A stretch of 64,000 nucleotides of DNA from Deminuibacter sp966424055 (GCA_966424055.1 CBJLMB010000022.1:35607-99606), one strand, 5' to 3'. Shown: positions 46,235-55,436, counted from the stretch's first letter. Notes: a model not told the origin generated them from the letters alone. Numbers and translations: made by a program.

Positions 46235-47269
46235 TTGAGAAAAATATCAGATTCCAATACAGCGGTCATTGTACAAAAAGTGAACGAGCTGGCGCAGGTG
46301 CCCTCCTATTCCAAGCACGACAGGCTGGTACAGGGCATCATCAATGCCATAGATGAAAAACTGATTGTGCAGGATGACATGCTGCCTTCGGTGAATGTGA
46401 TGATACGCGAACTGCATGTATCGCGCGATACTGTTGTAAAGGCATTGGGCGAACTGATTAGCCGCGGCATCATTGAAGCCAAGAGCAGGCAGGGATATTA
46501 TGTGGCCAATAACAATACCGGCCAACTGCTGAAAGTGGCGCTGCTCATGTACAACTTGGATACCTTTGAAGAGCAGTTCTACCGCAATTTCCGCCAGGAA
46601 CTGGGTAGGGATGTGCACCTGGATACCTATTTCCATCACGGTAATATGGAAATATTCGAAACCATTCTTTCGCGTATCAAAGGACGCTACGGACAATATG
46701 TGGTTGCACCCATACCCAACCCTGCCACCAAAGAGCTGCTCGATATGCTGCCACGAAACAAGCTGCTGCTGTTCGACCGGTACGAGCCGCTGGATGGGCC
46801 TTTTAATCATATAACGCAGGAGTTTGCCCAATCTTCCTTCCGGGTGTTCTCCGAGCTGGCGCCGGCTATCAGCCGGTTCAATGAAATGATCTTTTATCAT
46901 TCACCCGATTCGCTCGATCCTAAGGAAATTGTCACTTCTTTTAAAAAATTCCTGCGTAAGTTTTCCATTAAAGGCCGCGTGGAAAAAGAGTACCGACCGA
47001 GGTCGGTGGAAAAAGGAAAAGTATATTTCACGCTGGACAATTATACGCTATGGGAAATCATGGGCGATTGTGAACAGAAAAAACTAAAGCCTGGCAAAGA
47101 TGTGGGTATACTTTCGCACAATGATGAGCCGGCCAAAAAGATCATCGGTATCACTACTTATTCCACCGATTTTTCGCTGATGGGTAAACGTGCAGGCCAG
47201 GCTGTGATGAACCGTGAACCGGTGCAGGAAACCATTGCCACCACGCTGGCCCGCAGAAACACGCTGTAA
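46235..47269 (+). CDS. GntR-type regulator with LacI-like sensor domain
   Basis: A 344-residue protein. The N-terminal GntR winged helix covers residues 20-95 ('QGIINAIDEKLIVQDDMLPS' then 'VSRDTVVKALGELISRGIIE'). A periplasmic-binding-protein-like sensor of about 240 residues follows ('LLKVALLMYNLDTFEEQFYRNF', 'VGILSHNDEPAKKIIGITTYSTDFSLMGKRA'). This fusion is used in Bacteroidota to control sugar loci. Translation appears to start at TTG 46235, since an in-frame stop lies at 46226 and no ATG follows early. The symporter gene begins 5 bp after its stop. Confidence 0.85.
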   Translation: MRKISDSNTAVIVQKVNELAQVPSYSKHDRLVQGIINAIDEKLIVQDDMLPSVNVMIRELHVSRDTVVKALGELISRGIIEAKSRQGYYVANNNTGQLLKVALLMYNLDTFEEQFYRNFRQELGRDVHLDTYFHHGNMEIFETILSRIKGRYGQYVVAPIPNPATKELLDMLPRNKLLLFDRYEPLDGPFNHITQEFAQSSFRVFSELAPAISRFNEMIFYHSPDSLDPKEIVTSFKKFLRKFSIKGRVEKEYRPRSVEKGKVYFTLDNYTLWEIMGDCEQKKLKPGKDVGILSHNDEPAKKIIGITTYSTDFSLMGKRAGQAVMNREPVQETIATTLARRNTL

Positions 47270-47274
47270 AAAAT

Positions 47275-48873
47275 ATGGATGCTGTTGCCATTATAAGCTT
47301 TGTGTTTTTTATTGCCGTTATCATCGCTTTTATTGTATACAAAGCACCGCGGGAAAAACCTGCTACCCTGAACAGCCTGTTCTTTGCCAACAGAAAGCTG
47401 GGCTACTTGTTCACCGGAGGTGCCCTGCTGTTCGCCAATATCAATACTGCCACTACCATCGGCGAAAATGAACTGGTGTACACCAATAATATGACGGTAA
47501 TGGCCTGGGGTGTAAGCTCGGTGTTGGCCATGCTGCTGGTATCAGAATTTATTATGCCGGTTTATTTACGCACCGGTATACTTACCACACCCGATTTTCT
47601 AGAGCTGCGTTACGATAAAGCCACCAAGCATATTGTAACCGGTATTTTCCTGGTGAGTTACCTGGTAAACCTGCTTCCCTCTGTGCTGTACAGCAGTGCC
47701 GTAGCCATCAATGGGCTGTTTGGTATTTCCACGTATTATCACCTGGACTATACACTCACCATCTGGCTATTGGTATGGCTGATGGGCATTACCGGCTGTC
47801 TTTACACCACGCTGGGCGGATTGAAAGTGCTGGCCACTTTCGATGTGCTGCTGGGCCTGGCCATGGCTACCGGCTGTGTGCTGGTACCCTACTGGGCGCT
47901 GAAGCATATCGGCTCGGGCAGTGCAGCAGAAGGGCTGCATACTGTACTGGCTTCAGGGTCGCCGCATTTCAACAGCATTGGTGGCCCGCATGATGCTGTT
48001 CCCTTCAGTACTATCTTCACCGGTATGCTGGTGGTAAACCTGTATTACTGGGGTACTGAACAATATATTGTACAACAGGTATTGTCATCGAAAGACCTGG
48101 CCAATTGCCAGAAAGGGATTGCGGTAGCCTGCACCGGCAAATTATTGTCGCCGCTGTTGCTGAATATACCTGGTTTGCTGGCGGTGTTTATACTCAAAGG
48201 CCTGTCTAATGCTACTGAAGTATTTCCGCGGCTGGTGGCCACCGTATCTCCTGCGCTGCTGGCCGGTTATATGGGCGCGCTGATGCTGGGCACAGGTATT
48301 TCTACTTTCAATGCAGGGCTCAACAGTTCGGGTACCTTGTTTATACTGAATTTTTACAAACCCTGGCTGCAGCGCAAAGGCAGGGATGTATCAGAAAAAA
48401 GACTGGTACGTTCTGCCAAAAAGTTTGAACTGGCAGCCAGCCTGGGTGCTATGTGCATTGCACCGTTTATACTACTGGCGCGTGGTGGTTTTTATACCTA
48501 TATACAAAAAGTGAACGGCTTTTTCAATGTGCCTGTTTTCGTGATACTGTTCATGGGTTTAATTTCTAAACGTGTGCCGCCGGTTGCGGCCAAAGCTGGA
48601 TTGATCTTTTTTATAGCCAGCTACGGTTGTACTCAGCTGCTGATGGATACGGGTATTCATTTTCTGCATATACTGGCCATCCTGTTTGTGCTTACGCTGG
48701 CGCTGATGTGGCTTATAGGGAAATTACGCCCGCAGCCCGAACCTTTTCGCTGGCAATGGAACAGCCAGATAAATATACAACCCTGGAAGCACCGGTACAA
48801 AGCAGCTGCACTGCTGCTGCTGGTGATGGCGGGTCTTTTCCTGCTTTTTTCCAAAGCCGGTCTTGCCCGTTGA
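47275..48873 (+). CDS. Sodium/solute symporter (SSS/SLC5 family)
   Basis: A 532-residue inner-membrane protein with about 13 to 14 helices. SSS features include 'ALLFANINTATTIGENELVYTNN', 'TPDFLELRYDKATKHIVTGIFLVSYLVN' and 'YMGALMLGTGISTFNAGLNSSGTLF'. It brings a sugar, uronate or similar solute across the cytoplasmic membrane with sodium. It begins 5 bp after the regulator gene, so the two are cotranscribed. Its place in the locus implies it takes up the product released by the secreted glycosidase-like proteins. Confidence 0.92.
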   Translation: MDAVAIISFVFFIAVIIAFIVYKAPREKPATLNSLFFANRKLGYLFTGGALLFANINTATTIGENELVYTNNMTVMAWGVSSVLAMLLVSEFIMPVYLRTGILTTPDFLELRYDKATKHIVTGIFLVSYLVNLLPSVLYSSAVAINGLFGISTYYHLDYTLTIWLLVWLMGITGCLYTTLGGLKVLATFDVLLGLAMATGCVLVPYWALKHIGSGSAAEGLHTVLASGSPHFNSIGGPHDAVPFSTIFTGMLVVNLYYWGTEQYIVQQVLSSKDLANCQKGIAVACTGKLLSPLLLNIPGLLAVFILKGLSNATEVFPRLVATVSPALLAGYMGALMLGTGISTFNAGLNSSGTLFILNFYKPWLQRKGRDVSEKRLVRSAKKFELAASLGAMCIAPFILLARGGFYTYIQKVNGFFNVPVFVILFMGLISKRVPPVAAKAGLIFFIASYGCTQLLMDTGIHFLHILAILFVLTLALMWLIGKLRPQPEPFRWQWNSQINIQPWKHRYKAAALLLLVMAGLFLLFSKAGLAR

Positions 48874-48884
48874 ACAATATCCGT

Positions 48885-48965
48885 TATTTTTACAATTACA
48901 GAACAGAACAGAATAGAATAATCAAACAAGCCCTGTTATACGGGCTGTTTTAAACAGAACAGAAT
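48885..48965 (+). promoter_or_regulatory. Shared upstream motif (copy 2) and half copy
   Basis: ATTTTTACA then ACAGAACAGAACAGAAT (48898-48914) repeats the motif upstream of the SusC gene. A shorter ACAGAACAGAAT (48954-48965) runs into the ATG of the next gene. Between them, AGCCC and GGGCT form a weak hairpin followed by TTTT that could end the symporter transcript. Confidence 0.45.
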
Positions 48966-50937
48966 GAGAGTATGGCTGCTGCTGGCCCTTGTGCCGCTAC
49001 AATTGACTGCCTTTGCCCAGGCACTGAGCTGGCAACTGAAACCTTCCGGTGGTATTTACCGGCAGGTAAAACCCAACCAGCCCTTTGCGGATCATATAGA
49101 AATGAGCGGGAAAAAAATATCGGTGATACTCAGCTATGGTGCAGACAGTACCGGGCGGCTGGTATGGAAAAAACAGCTGGTATTTCCCCTGCTGCGTACG
49201 CTGCCCAACGATACCCGCGGCAGCCTGAAAACAACTGTGACCGGTAATATGCTGGATGTGGTGCGCATCAATGGGCAGGCTTTAACGGCAAAGCTTCAAT
49301 CATTTTACCTCGATGGTTATATAACTACAACAGGCAATGCCAACGGCGATCTGCTTATCAGCCACAGGGCCTTCCCTTCTACCGGCGAAGCGGCCTGGGT
49401 GGAAACCTTCCGTTTTACCAATAACAGCAATACGCCGCTGGCACTACATATACCGGCCGCAGAACAAAGCAGGCAAACAGATGCCCGCAAAGGTGTAGAC
49501 GGAGCTTATGTCATCAGCAGCAAGGTGTACGGTACAGCCGATACCATTCTGCAGCCTGGCCAGTGGTATGAATGTGCAGAAATAACCAGCGGCCGTAAAC
49601 TGAATGAACCATTACCCTATATCTCCGCAGCCTATGAATGGGAAAAACGCAGCGCTTTCCTGCAAGGGTTACAGTCTGCACTTGTACTCACAACACCCAA
49701 TGATACCATTAACCGCATGTTTGCCTTTGCAAAGATCAGGGCAGCGGAAAGTATTTTTGCCACCAAGGGCGGATTGATGCATGGCCCCGGCGGCGGCGAT
49801 TATTATGCAGCTATCTGGGCCAATGACCAGGCGGAATATATCAGTCCTTTCTTTCCCTTCCTTGGCAATGCAGAAGGCAATGAATCGGCCAAAAACTGTT
49901 ACCGGCTATTTGCTACCTATACCAATCCTGCTTACCGGCCTATACCCAGCTCTATCATAGCGCAGGGCGACAGTACCTGGCAGGGTGCGGGGGATCGCGG
50001 CGACCAGGCGATGATCGCCTATGGTGCCGCCCGGTTTGCCTTGTTGTATGCTGATACCGCCGAAGCCAACCGCCTGCACCCGCTGATCAGCTGGTGCCTG
50101 CAATACCTGCGGCGAAAGAAAACAGCAGCAGGCGTAATACCTTCTGATGCTGATGAGCTGGAAGGCCGTTTCCCTGCGGGAAAAATCAATCTTTCTACCA
50201 ATGTACTGGCCTACGGTGGTTTCCGCTATGCGGCCTTACTCGCAGCAGCCCTGGGTGATACCGCGGAGGCAGCAGGGCTTAACCGGGAGGCTGCAGCATT
50301 GCGCCAGGCCATTGAACAATACTTCGGTGCAAACCTGCAGGGGTTTCATACCTACCGCTATTATGAAGGCAATGACAAATTACGCTCCTGGATCTGCCTG
50401 CCACTGGTGTTCGGTATCAATGAAAGAAAAGAACAAACCATACAGGCCCTGTTCTCCCCTTACCTGTGGAGCAGGAACGGCATACTTACTGAGGCAGGCT
50501 CAACAGTGTACTGGGACCGTTCTACACTGTATGCTTTCAGGGGATTGTTCTCTGCCGGCGCTACTGATACATCACTGAAATATTTCAGCTATTATTCCGC
50601 GCAGCGGCTATTGGGTGCGCATGTGCCCTATGCCGTGGAAGCCTGGCCCGAAGGTGACCAGCGGCATCTTTCTGCAGAGAGCGGTTTATACTGCCGTATT
50701 GTAACAGAAGGACTGTTTGGTATTGACCCGCTCAGCTTTCATACATTCAGCATGGCCCCTCACCTGCCCAGGGGATGGAACAATATGTCGCTGGAGCATA
50801 TCAAAGCCTTTGGTCATGATTGTACCATCAAAGTGCAACGGGCAGGTATACTAACCAGAATAAACATCATGGTTGATGGCAAACACACACAAACATTTAA
50901 CTGGGATGGAAAAGAACCGCTTACGGTGGTATTATAA
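48964..50937 (+). CDS. Secreted six-hairpin glycosidase-like protein, 657 residues
   Basis: Signal peptide ending near residue 19 (LTAFAQ). An N-terminal beta-sandwich (residues 20-230) leads to an (alpha/alpha)6 barrel with 'GGLMHGPGGGDYYAAIWANDQAEYISPFF', 'GDRGDQAMIAYGAARFAL' and 'VYWDRSTLYAFRGL...PYAVEAWPEGDQRHLSAESGLYCRIV'. The architecture is that of GH65/GH78/GH95-type inverting enzymes with acidic residues in these loops. I cannot place it in a numbered family. It begins 90 bp after the symporter gene, behind its own motif copy. Confidence 0.8.
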   Translation: MRVWLLLALVPLQLTAFAQALSWQLKPSGGIYRQVKPNQPFADHIEMSGKKISVILSYGADSTGRLVWKKQLVFPLLRTLPNDTRGSLKTTVTGNMLDVVRINGQALTAKLQSFYLDGYITTTGNANGDLLISHRAFPSTGEAAWVETFRFTNNSNTPLALHIPAAEQSRQTDARKGVDGAYVISSKVYGTADTILQPGQWYECAEITSGRKLNEPLPYISAAYEWEKRSAFLQGLQSALVLTTPNDTINRMFAFAKIRAAESIFATKGGLMHGPGGGDYYAAIWANDQAEYISPFFPFLGNAEGNESAKNCYRLFATYTNPAYRPIPSSIIAQGDSTWQGAGDRGDQAMIAYGAARFALLYADTAEANRLHPLISWCLQYLRRKKTAAGVIPSDADELEGRFPAGKINLSTNVLAYGGFRYAALLAAALGDTAEAAGLNREAAALRQAIEQYFGANLQGFHTYRYYEGNDKLRSWICLPLVFGINERKEQTIQALFSPYLWSRNGILTEAGSTVYWDRSTLYAFRGLFSAGATDTSLKYFSYYSAQRLLGAHVPYAVEAWPEGDQRHLSAESGLYCRIVTEGLFGIDPLSFHTFSMAPHLPRGWNNMSLEHIKAFGHDCTIKVQRAGILTRINIMVDGKHTQTFNWDGKEPLTVVL

Positions 50938-50978
50938 AAAACAAACACAACGATCGATCAGCGCATAAACACCTTGCT

Positions 50979-52421
50979 ATGAAAAAACGGATATTAGCCC
51001 TGTATATCTTCTGCTGTTGCCTCACCGCCGTTCGGGCACAGGAAAACGGCCTAAGCTTCCGCTCGGCCGATACACTGCTGCAGCATGCATTTGAGCGGGT
51101 ACAGCAAATGGCCTTACATTACCGCGGTCATCCCGGTGATGCCGTAGGCCCCTGGTACGAATCGGCATTGCCTCCGCGTTATGCATTTTGTATGCGCGAT
51201 GTGTCGCACCAGAGCCTTGGTGCTGAAATACTGGGGCTTTCTGCCGAAAACAAAAACATGTTCACCCTGTTTGCCCGCAATATTTCTGAAAGCAAAGACT
51301 GGTGCTCTTACTGGGAGATCAACCGTACAGGCAAACCTGCACCGGAAGATTACCGCAACGATACAGCATTCTGGTATAACCTGAACGCCAATTTCGACCT
51401 GCTCAATGCCTGCTGGAACCTTTACCTGTGGACAGGCGATACCAGTTATATCAATGCCCCGCTGTTCCGCTATTTTCAGGAAAAAACGGTCACAGATTAT
51501 ATCACCCGTTGGGTATTGCAGGAAGATTCACTGCTGTCGCGTCCTGCCTATCCCAATGCTCCCGTCCCCTTTCATGAATCAGACGCCTTTCACCGTTGTC
51601 GTGGCCTGCCTTCTTATTCCGAAGGCATACCCGGTATTAAAATGGGTGTTGACCTGGTAGCAGCTATCTATCGCGGCCTGCTGGCCTATAGCGATATACT
51701 GCGTGTGAATGGTGATGAAAGCGGTGCCACCAGCTATGCCCGCAAAGCAGCTCTTTACCAGCAGCATATCGACCGTCACTGGTGGGATGATAAAGAGGGG
51801 CTTTATTACACATATTATTCCAACGCCGGTAAGTTCGGTAAAACAGAAGGAGAAACTTTCCTGCTATGGTTCAATGCCCTGAACGATAGTGCACGCAGGC
51901 AACAGACCCTGGCGCATTTGCTGGGGCATGACTGGAATATCGAAAACCTGTCTTATTTCCCGGTGATCCTGTACAACAATGGTTACTGGAAAGAAGCGCT
52001 GCATTATACACTGCATCTCTCCAACCCTGCCACCCCGAGGCATGAATACCCCGAAGCCTCTTTTGGTGCCATAGAAGGTTTTGTACAGGGATTGATGGGC
52101 GTACATGCCGATGCCCGCTACCATCGTATTACCACCGTTTACCGCAATGCAGCAGAAAAAGCCCCTGCAGTTGAACTGGACAACCTGCCCGTATTACAAA
52201 CCCGTCTGCATATACAACATGAAAACAAGCGCCGTTCAACCATAGAGAATAAAGGAAAGAAGGCTATTGTATGGCGTGCTGAATTTGAAGGCAGCTTCAG
52301 CCGCGTGCGTGTGAACGGTAAAACGGTTGCCGCACAGCGGGGAAAACTGGCGGATCATGTTGTGTCCTTTGCGGAGGCAATAGTATTGCCAGGACAAATG
52401 GTGTGGATGCAGGCGGAGTAA
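50979..52421 (+). CDS. Secreted six-hairpin glycosidase-like protein, 480 residues
   Basis: Signal peptide ending near residue 20 (TAVRAQ). An (alpha/alpha)6 barrel spans most of the protein: 'PRYAFCMRDVSHQSLGAEILGL', 'FWYNLNANFDLLNACWNLYLWTGD', 'HWWDDKEGLYYTYYSN' and 'HEYPEASFGAIEGFVQGLMGV', then a short C-terminal strand domain. The candidate catalytic acids are Asp in CMRDVSHQ and Glu in the HEYPEASFG region. It resembles GH63/trehalase/MGH1-like folds without a clear family. Last gene of the locus, 41 bp after the previous one. Confidence 0.8.
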   Translation: MKKRILALYIFCCCLTAVRAQENGLSFRSADTLLQHAFERVQQMALHYRGHPGDAVGPWYESALPPRYAFCMRDVSHQSLGAEILGLSAENKNMFTLFARNISESKDWCSYWEINRTGKPAPEDYRNDTAFWYNLNANFDLLNACWNLYLWTGDTSYINAPLFRYFQEKTVTDYITRWVLQEDSLLSRPAYPNAPVPFHESDAFHRCRGLPSYSEGIPGIKMGVDLVAAIYRGLLAYSDILRVNGDESGATSYARKAALYQQHIDRHWWDDKEGLYYTYYSNAGKFGKTEGETFLLWFNALNDSARRQQTLAHLLGHDWNIENLSYFPVILYNNGYWKEALHYTLHLSNPATPRHEYPEASFGAIEGFVQGLMGVHADARYHRITTVYRNAAEKAPAVELDNLPVLQTRLHIQHENKRRSTIENKGKKAIVWRAEFEGSFSRVRVNGKTVAAQRGKLADHVVSFAEAIVLPGQMVWMQAE

Positions 52422-52472
52422 TGTAACCGGCCGCTGTTATTGTGGGGGCTTCGCTGCGCTCGCGATGGCCGG

Positions 52473-52985
52473 TAATATTAAGCTGTATAGGAACCGCGAG
52501 TGGCGAGTGGTTGCTACCGCAACCGTGAATCGCCAGTGGGTAATACTGCATGCCCATGCGCCACTGGCGAACTCGCGATTCACGGCGCGATAGCGCAACT
52601 TGCCACTAGCGAATGCTTCCGTGAGGTTGGTGATGTGTACACCTGTTTGATAAGATTGCTTCGTTTCCCAGTAACGGAACCGCGAGTAGCGAGTGGTTGC
52701 TACCGCAACCGTGAATCGCCAGTGGTAATACTGCATCCCATGCGCCACCGGCGAACTCGCGATTCACGGCGCGATAGCGCAACTTGCCACTAGTGGGTAC
52801 TTCCGTGAGGTTGCTTATATGTACACCTGTTTGATAGGCTTGCTTCGTTTCCAATGCAGTAGAGGATGCGCGAGTAGCGAGAGGTTGCCACCGCAACCGT
52901 GAATCGCCAGTGGGTAGTACTGCATCCCATGCGCTACCGTCGAACTCGCGATTCACGGCGCGTCAGCGCAACTTGCCACTAGCGA
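52473..52985. repeat. Tandem array of palindromic repeat family A (copies A2-A4)
   Basis: Three copies of a roughly 118-nt palindromic core start at 52495, 52681 and 52868, a period of 186-187 nt. They are separated by a similar 69-nt spacer ('gaggttg...gtgtacacctgtttgata...ttgcttcgtttcc'). The first copy has the same left flank as A1 (taatattaagct). Each core has closing arms, GGTTGC-TACC-GCAACC-type hairpins and the GTGAATCGC/GCGATTCAC stem. The 727-bp gap between 52422 and 53148 holds no gene; ORFs across it are repeat by-products. Confidence 0.88.
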
Positions 52986-53148
52986 ATACTTTCTGAAAAT
53001 TTTATCTATAACGCATAATAATCTCCCAACCGTCATACCAAAATGCGAATATACTCCAGCTGCCTCTGCTGCGCATTTGCCCCTGTTTAAAGTCGCTTTT
53101 TCCCCCGTTTACACAAATAACATCTGCTAGTTTTACAAAAAAAAGATC

Positions 53149-53715
53149 ATGCGGAAAATTATTGTAACCGAATTCATCACGCTGGATGGTGTTGTTGAGG
53201 CGCCCGGCGGCAATGAAACACCTCATCCCCATGGCGGCTGGCAGTTTAGTTACAGGGGGCCTGAATCCGGGCAATATAAGGTGGATGAGCTGACCTCTGT
53301 AGATAGCTTACTGCTGGGCAAGAATACGTACGAACAGTTTGCCGGCTACTGGCCTACCCAAACGGGTAATGAGTTTGCCGACCGTATTAACCGGTACCCG
53401 AAATATGTGGTATCCCGGAGCCTGCAAAAGACAGACTGGGACAATTGCCATATTCTTCGCGATGTGGCGAAGGATGTTGCCGCACTGAAGGAAACCGATG
53501 GAGGCAATATTCTGGTTTATGGAAGTGCCACACTGGTTAAATCGCTGCTTCACCACGACCTGGTTGATGAGTTACGGCTGATGGTTTATCCCGTTTCTGT
53601 TGGTGGTGGATTAAGGCTTTTTGATGATAACCTGGAATTGAAGAAGTTCGGGCTTAAACAGTCGAGAACGCTGAGCAATGGGGTGCTCATCCTGGAGTAT
53701 GAGCCGTTGAGGTAG
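53149..53715 (+). CDS. RibD C-terminal/dihydrofolate reductase-like protein
   Basis: A 188-residue protein of the RibD_C (YyaP/YwjB-like) family. It begins MRKIIVTEFITLDGVVEAPG and has 'DSLLLGKNTYEQFAGYWP' and 'GGNILVYGSATLVKSLLHHDLVDEL'. The fold binds NADPH and resembles dihydrofolate reductase, but single-domain members like this rarely act in folate or riboflavin synthesis. The reaction is unknown. Its promoter lies between the repeat array and the start. Confidence 0.88.
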   Translation: MRKIIVTEFITLDGVVEAPGGNETPHPHGGWQFSYRGPESGQYKVDELTSVDSLLLGKNTYEQFAGYWPTQTGNEFADRINRYPKYVVSRSLQKTDWDNCHILRDVAKDVAALKETDGGNILVYGSATLVKSLLHHDLVDELRLMVYPVSVGGGLRLFDDNLELKKFGLKQSRTLSNGVLILEYEPLR

Positions 53716-53781
53716 GCTTGTATTATGCAGTGGTGATGAGGTTGCTTCGCTCTCCATGACGGAAGGCAGCCACCCCTCCCC

Positions 53782-54252
53782 TCAATCCTCCGGCGCTGCC
53801 TGTGCCATTTCCCGAAGGGAGGCCCAGCCAGTAGGACTGTTTTTGTAACGTACATATACTACCATTGCCCGCCCTCTTGATAAAGTGGTTTTACCTGTTT
53901 TTTTGTCTGTGGCTTTGATGCCGAAAATGCTGGTTTCAATAGCCGTATTGCCGGTGAATACCAGGTTTTCGAGTTTGTGTTCCACAAATTCCAGTCTGGT
54001 GGTGCTGAACATATCGGTTAATCCTTTTTCCAATGCGGCACGACCGTTCACTACATTGTTTCCGCCAAAATATTTACATATTTCGGGATGATGCAATGCC
54101 ACAATAGCGGGGACATCGCCACGGGCGAAGGCCTCCCTGATGGCTTGTGTGGTGTTTACCAGAGCCTGTCTGTCAGCTAGGGAAACCGGTGAGTGGTTGG
54201 TGCTGCAGGCGGTGAGCATCAATGGAAGCAGGCATGCGATTAGCCATTTCAT
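53782..54252 (-). CDS. SnoaL/NTF2-like (DUF4440-type) lipoprotein
   Basis: The preferred start is the ATG at 54252 (MKWLIACLLPLMLTACS), which gives a clean lipobox; an upstream ATG at 54276 adds eight residues. The mature part is a cone-shaped NTF2-like domain: 'QALVNTTQAIREAFARGDVP', 'IVALHHPEICKYFGG', 'GRALEKGLTDMFSTTRLEFVEHKLENLVFTGNTAI'. Members bind or convert small ligands; no catalytic residues can be assigned. It converges on the RibD-like gene. Confidence 0.82.
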   Translation of the reverse strand: MKWLIACLLPLMLTACSTNHSPVSLADRQALVNTTQAIREAFARGDVPAIVALHHPEICKYFGGNNVVNGRAALEKGLTDMFSTTRLEFVEHKLENLVFTGNTAIETSIFGIKATDKKTGKTTLSRGRAMVVYVRYKNSPTGWASLREMAQAAPED

Positions 54253-54335
54253 GTGTGCGGTTTTTATGTGATACAAGGTAGGGAAAGTTGTTTATGTGTG
54301 AAGGTTGTTTCACTGCATCCGCAATCAGGCTGCCA

Positions 54336-55229
54336 TCATCGAAGTTTTGGTGCTTTAAAAAAATGTGGAGGTAAACCTGCAATGCCAACGTCGGCAATGA
54401 ATAAAGAACCGCTTAGGGGGTATATAGTAAGCTGCTCTGCGTTAAACTCCTTGCGGGCGGTGGTGATGAACAATTGCTGCAGCCCCTTGCCTCCAAAAGC
54501 GCAGGAGGTGACATGCGGTACCGGCAAGGTTACCTGGCCGATAAGTGTGCCATTGTGTGGGTTGTACCTGTTGATACAGCTGCCGCCCCAGATAGCGACC
54601 CATAACATGCCTTCGCTATCGATGGTCATACCGTCGGGCAGTACCTGTGGGGTATTGATGTTGACCACTTCCCGCTCGTTGGATAATGTGGCATAGTTGA
54701 TATCAATATCATAGGCTTTTACACAGCGGTCAGCAGAATCAATATAGTACATCACTGTATTATCCGGCGACCAGCAGATGCCGTTGGATATACTGCGATG
54801 CGTAAGCACTTCCTGCAATATGGTGCCATCGTAGCAGTACAAGCTACCTTGCTGTGGCTGTGCATCTATATGCATGGTGCCTATCCAGAACCGGCCGGCA
54901 GCATCACATTTGCCATCGTTGCAGCGGTTATCAGGCTTGCCTGGTTCGATGGCGATAAGCGTGGTGATATGATTTGTTTCAAAATTGAACAGGCTGAGAG
55001 AACCCTGCAGGCCCAGCAACAATTGTTCGCCGGTAGTGGCAACTACAGTACCCGGATATTGTGGCAGTTGCCTTTCTTCCAGTAGTCCGGTGTGAATATT
55101 GATACGACCCAGCTTTTTACCTTTAATATCCACGTATAAAAAGCTATTCCATTGGGGATGCCAGTAAGCGCCCTCCCCCAGTTCGAGCTGTGTATGGCGG
55201 AATAAACGGGCCTGCCAGGTGTTGATCAT
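54336..55229 (-). CDS. SMP-30/gluconolactonase-family protein
   Basis: A 297-residue six-bladed propeller starting 'ELGEGAYWHPQWNSFLYVDI'; its Glu (E of LGEG) is the first metal ligand. Others are in 'DNRCNDGKCDAAGRFWIGTMH' (Asn, Asp) and 'SNGICWSPDNTVMYYIDSADR' (Asn, Asp). These match regucalcin-type calcium-dependent lactonases. It probably hydrolyses an aldonolactone in the cytoplasm. No sugar dehydrogenase adjoins it. Confidence 0.9.
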   Translation of the reverse strand: MINTWQARLFRHTQLELGEGAYWHPQWNSFLYVDIKGKKLGRINIHTGLLEERQLPQYPGTVVATTGEQLLLGLQGSLSLFNFETNHITTLIAIEPGKPDNRCNDGKCDAAGRFWIGTMHIDAQPQQGSLYCYDGTILQEVLTHRSISNGICWSPDNTVMYYIDSADRCVKAYDIDINYATLSNEREVVNINTPQVLPDGMTIDSEGMLWVAIWGGSCINRYNPHNGTLIGQVTLPVPHVTSCAFGGKGLQQLFITTARKEFNAEQLTIYPLSGSLFIADVGIAGLPPHFFKAPKLR

Positions 55230-55428
55230 GTGCGTTGTTTTCAGCTGTCTTGTAATAAAGCATGATGCCTATCGTCGGGCAGGCAGTAGTGCTTACAAAA
55301 GCAACGAATGCTGTTTGCCTGATAGATCAATAAAAACATACCTGTTTTATTATGAAAGATACGTGTTGGCATCTACAAAATGCGTTCGTTTTGTCGTGTT
55401 TTTCCAAAAGGGCAATCATGGGGTTCAA

Positions 55429-55436
55429 TACCTTTG
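55429..55436 (+). promoter_or_regulatory. Bacteroidota -7 promoter box before the VOC gene
   Basis: TACCTTTG matches TAnnTTTG exactly and lies 16 bp before the ATG at 55453. It supports that start rather than the longer in-frame option at 55219. Confidence 0.45.

Noticed and set aside
46247..46900. 217-codon minus-strand ORF opposite the GntR-type regulator
   Set aside because: Antisense shadow of a well-supported regulator gene.
52437..52956. Several 86-116 codon ORFs on both strands within the repeat array
   Set aside because: They translate the palindromic repeat itself and repeat the same peptide in each copy; no start signals or family resemblance.
52495..52985. Possible CRISPR array
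   Set aside because: The unit is 187 nt, the repeated part is 118 nt and palindromic throughout, and the spacers are near-identical rather than unique; no cas genes.
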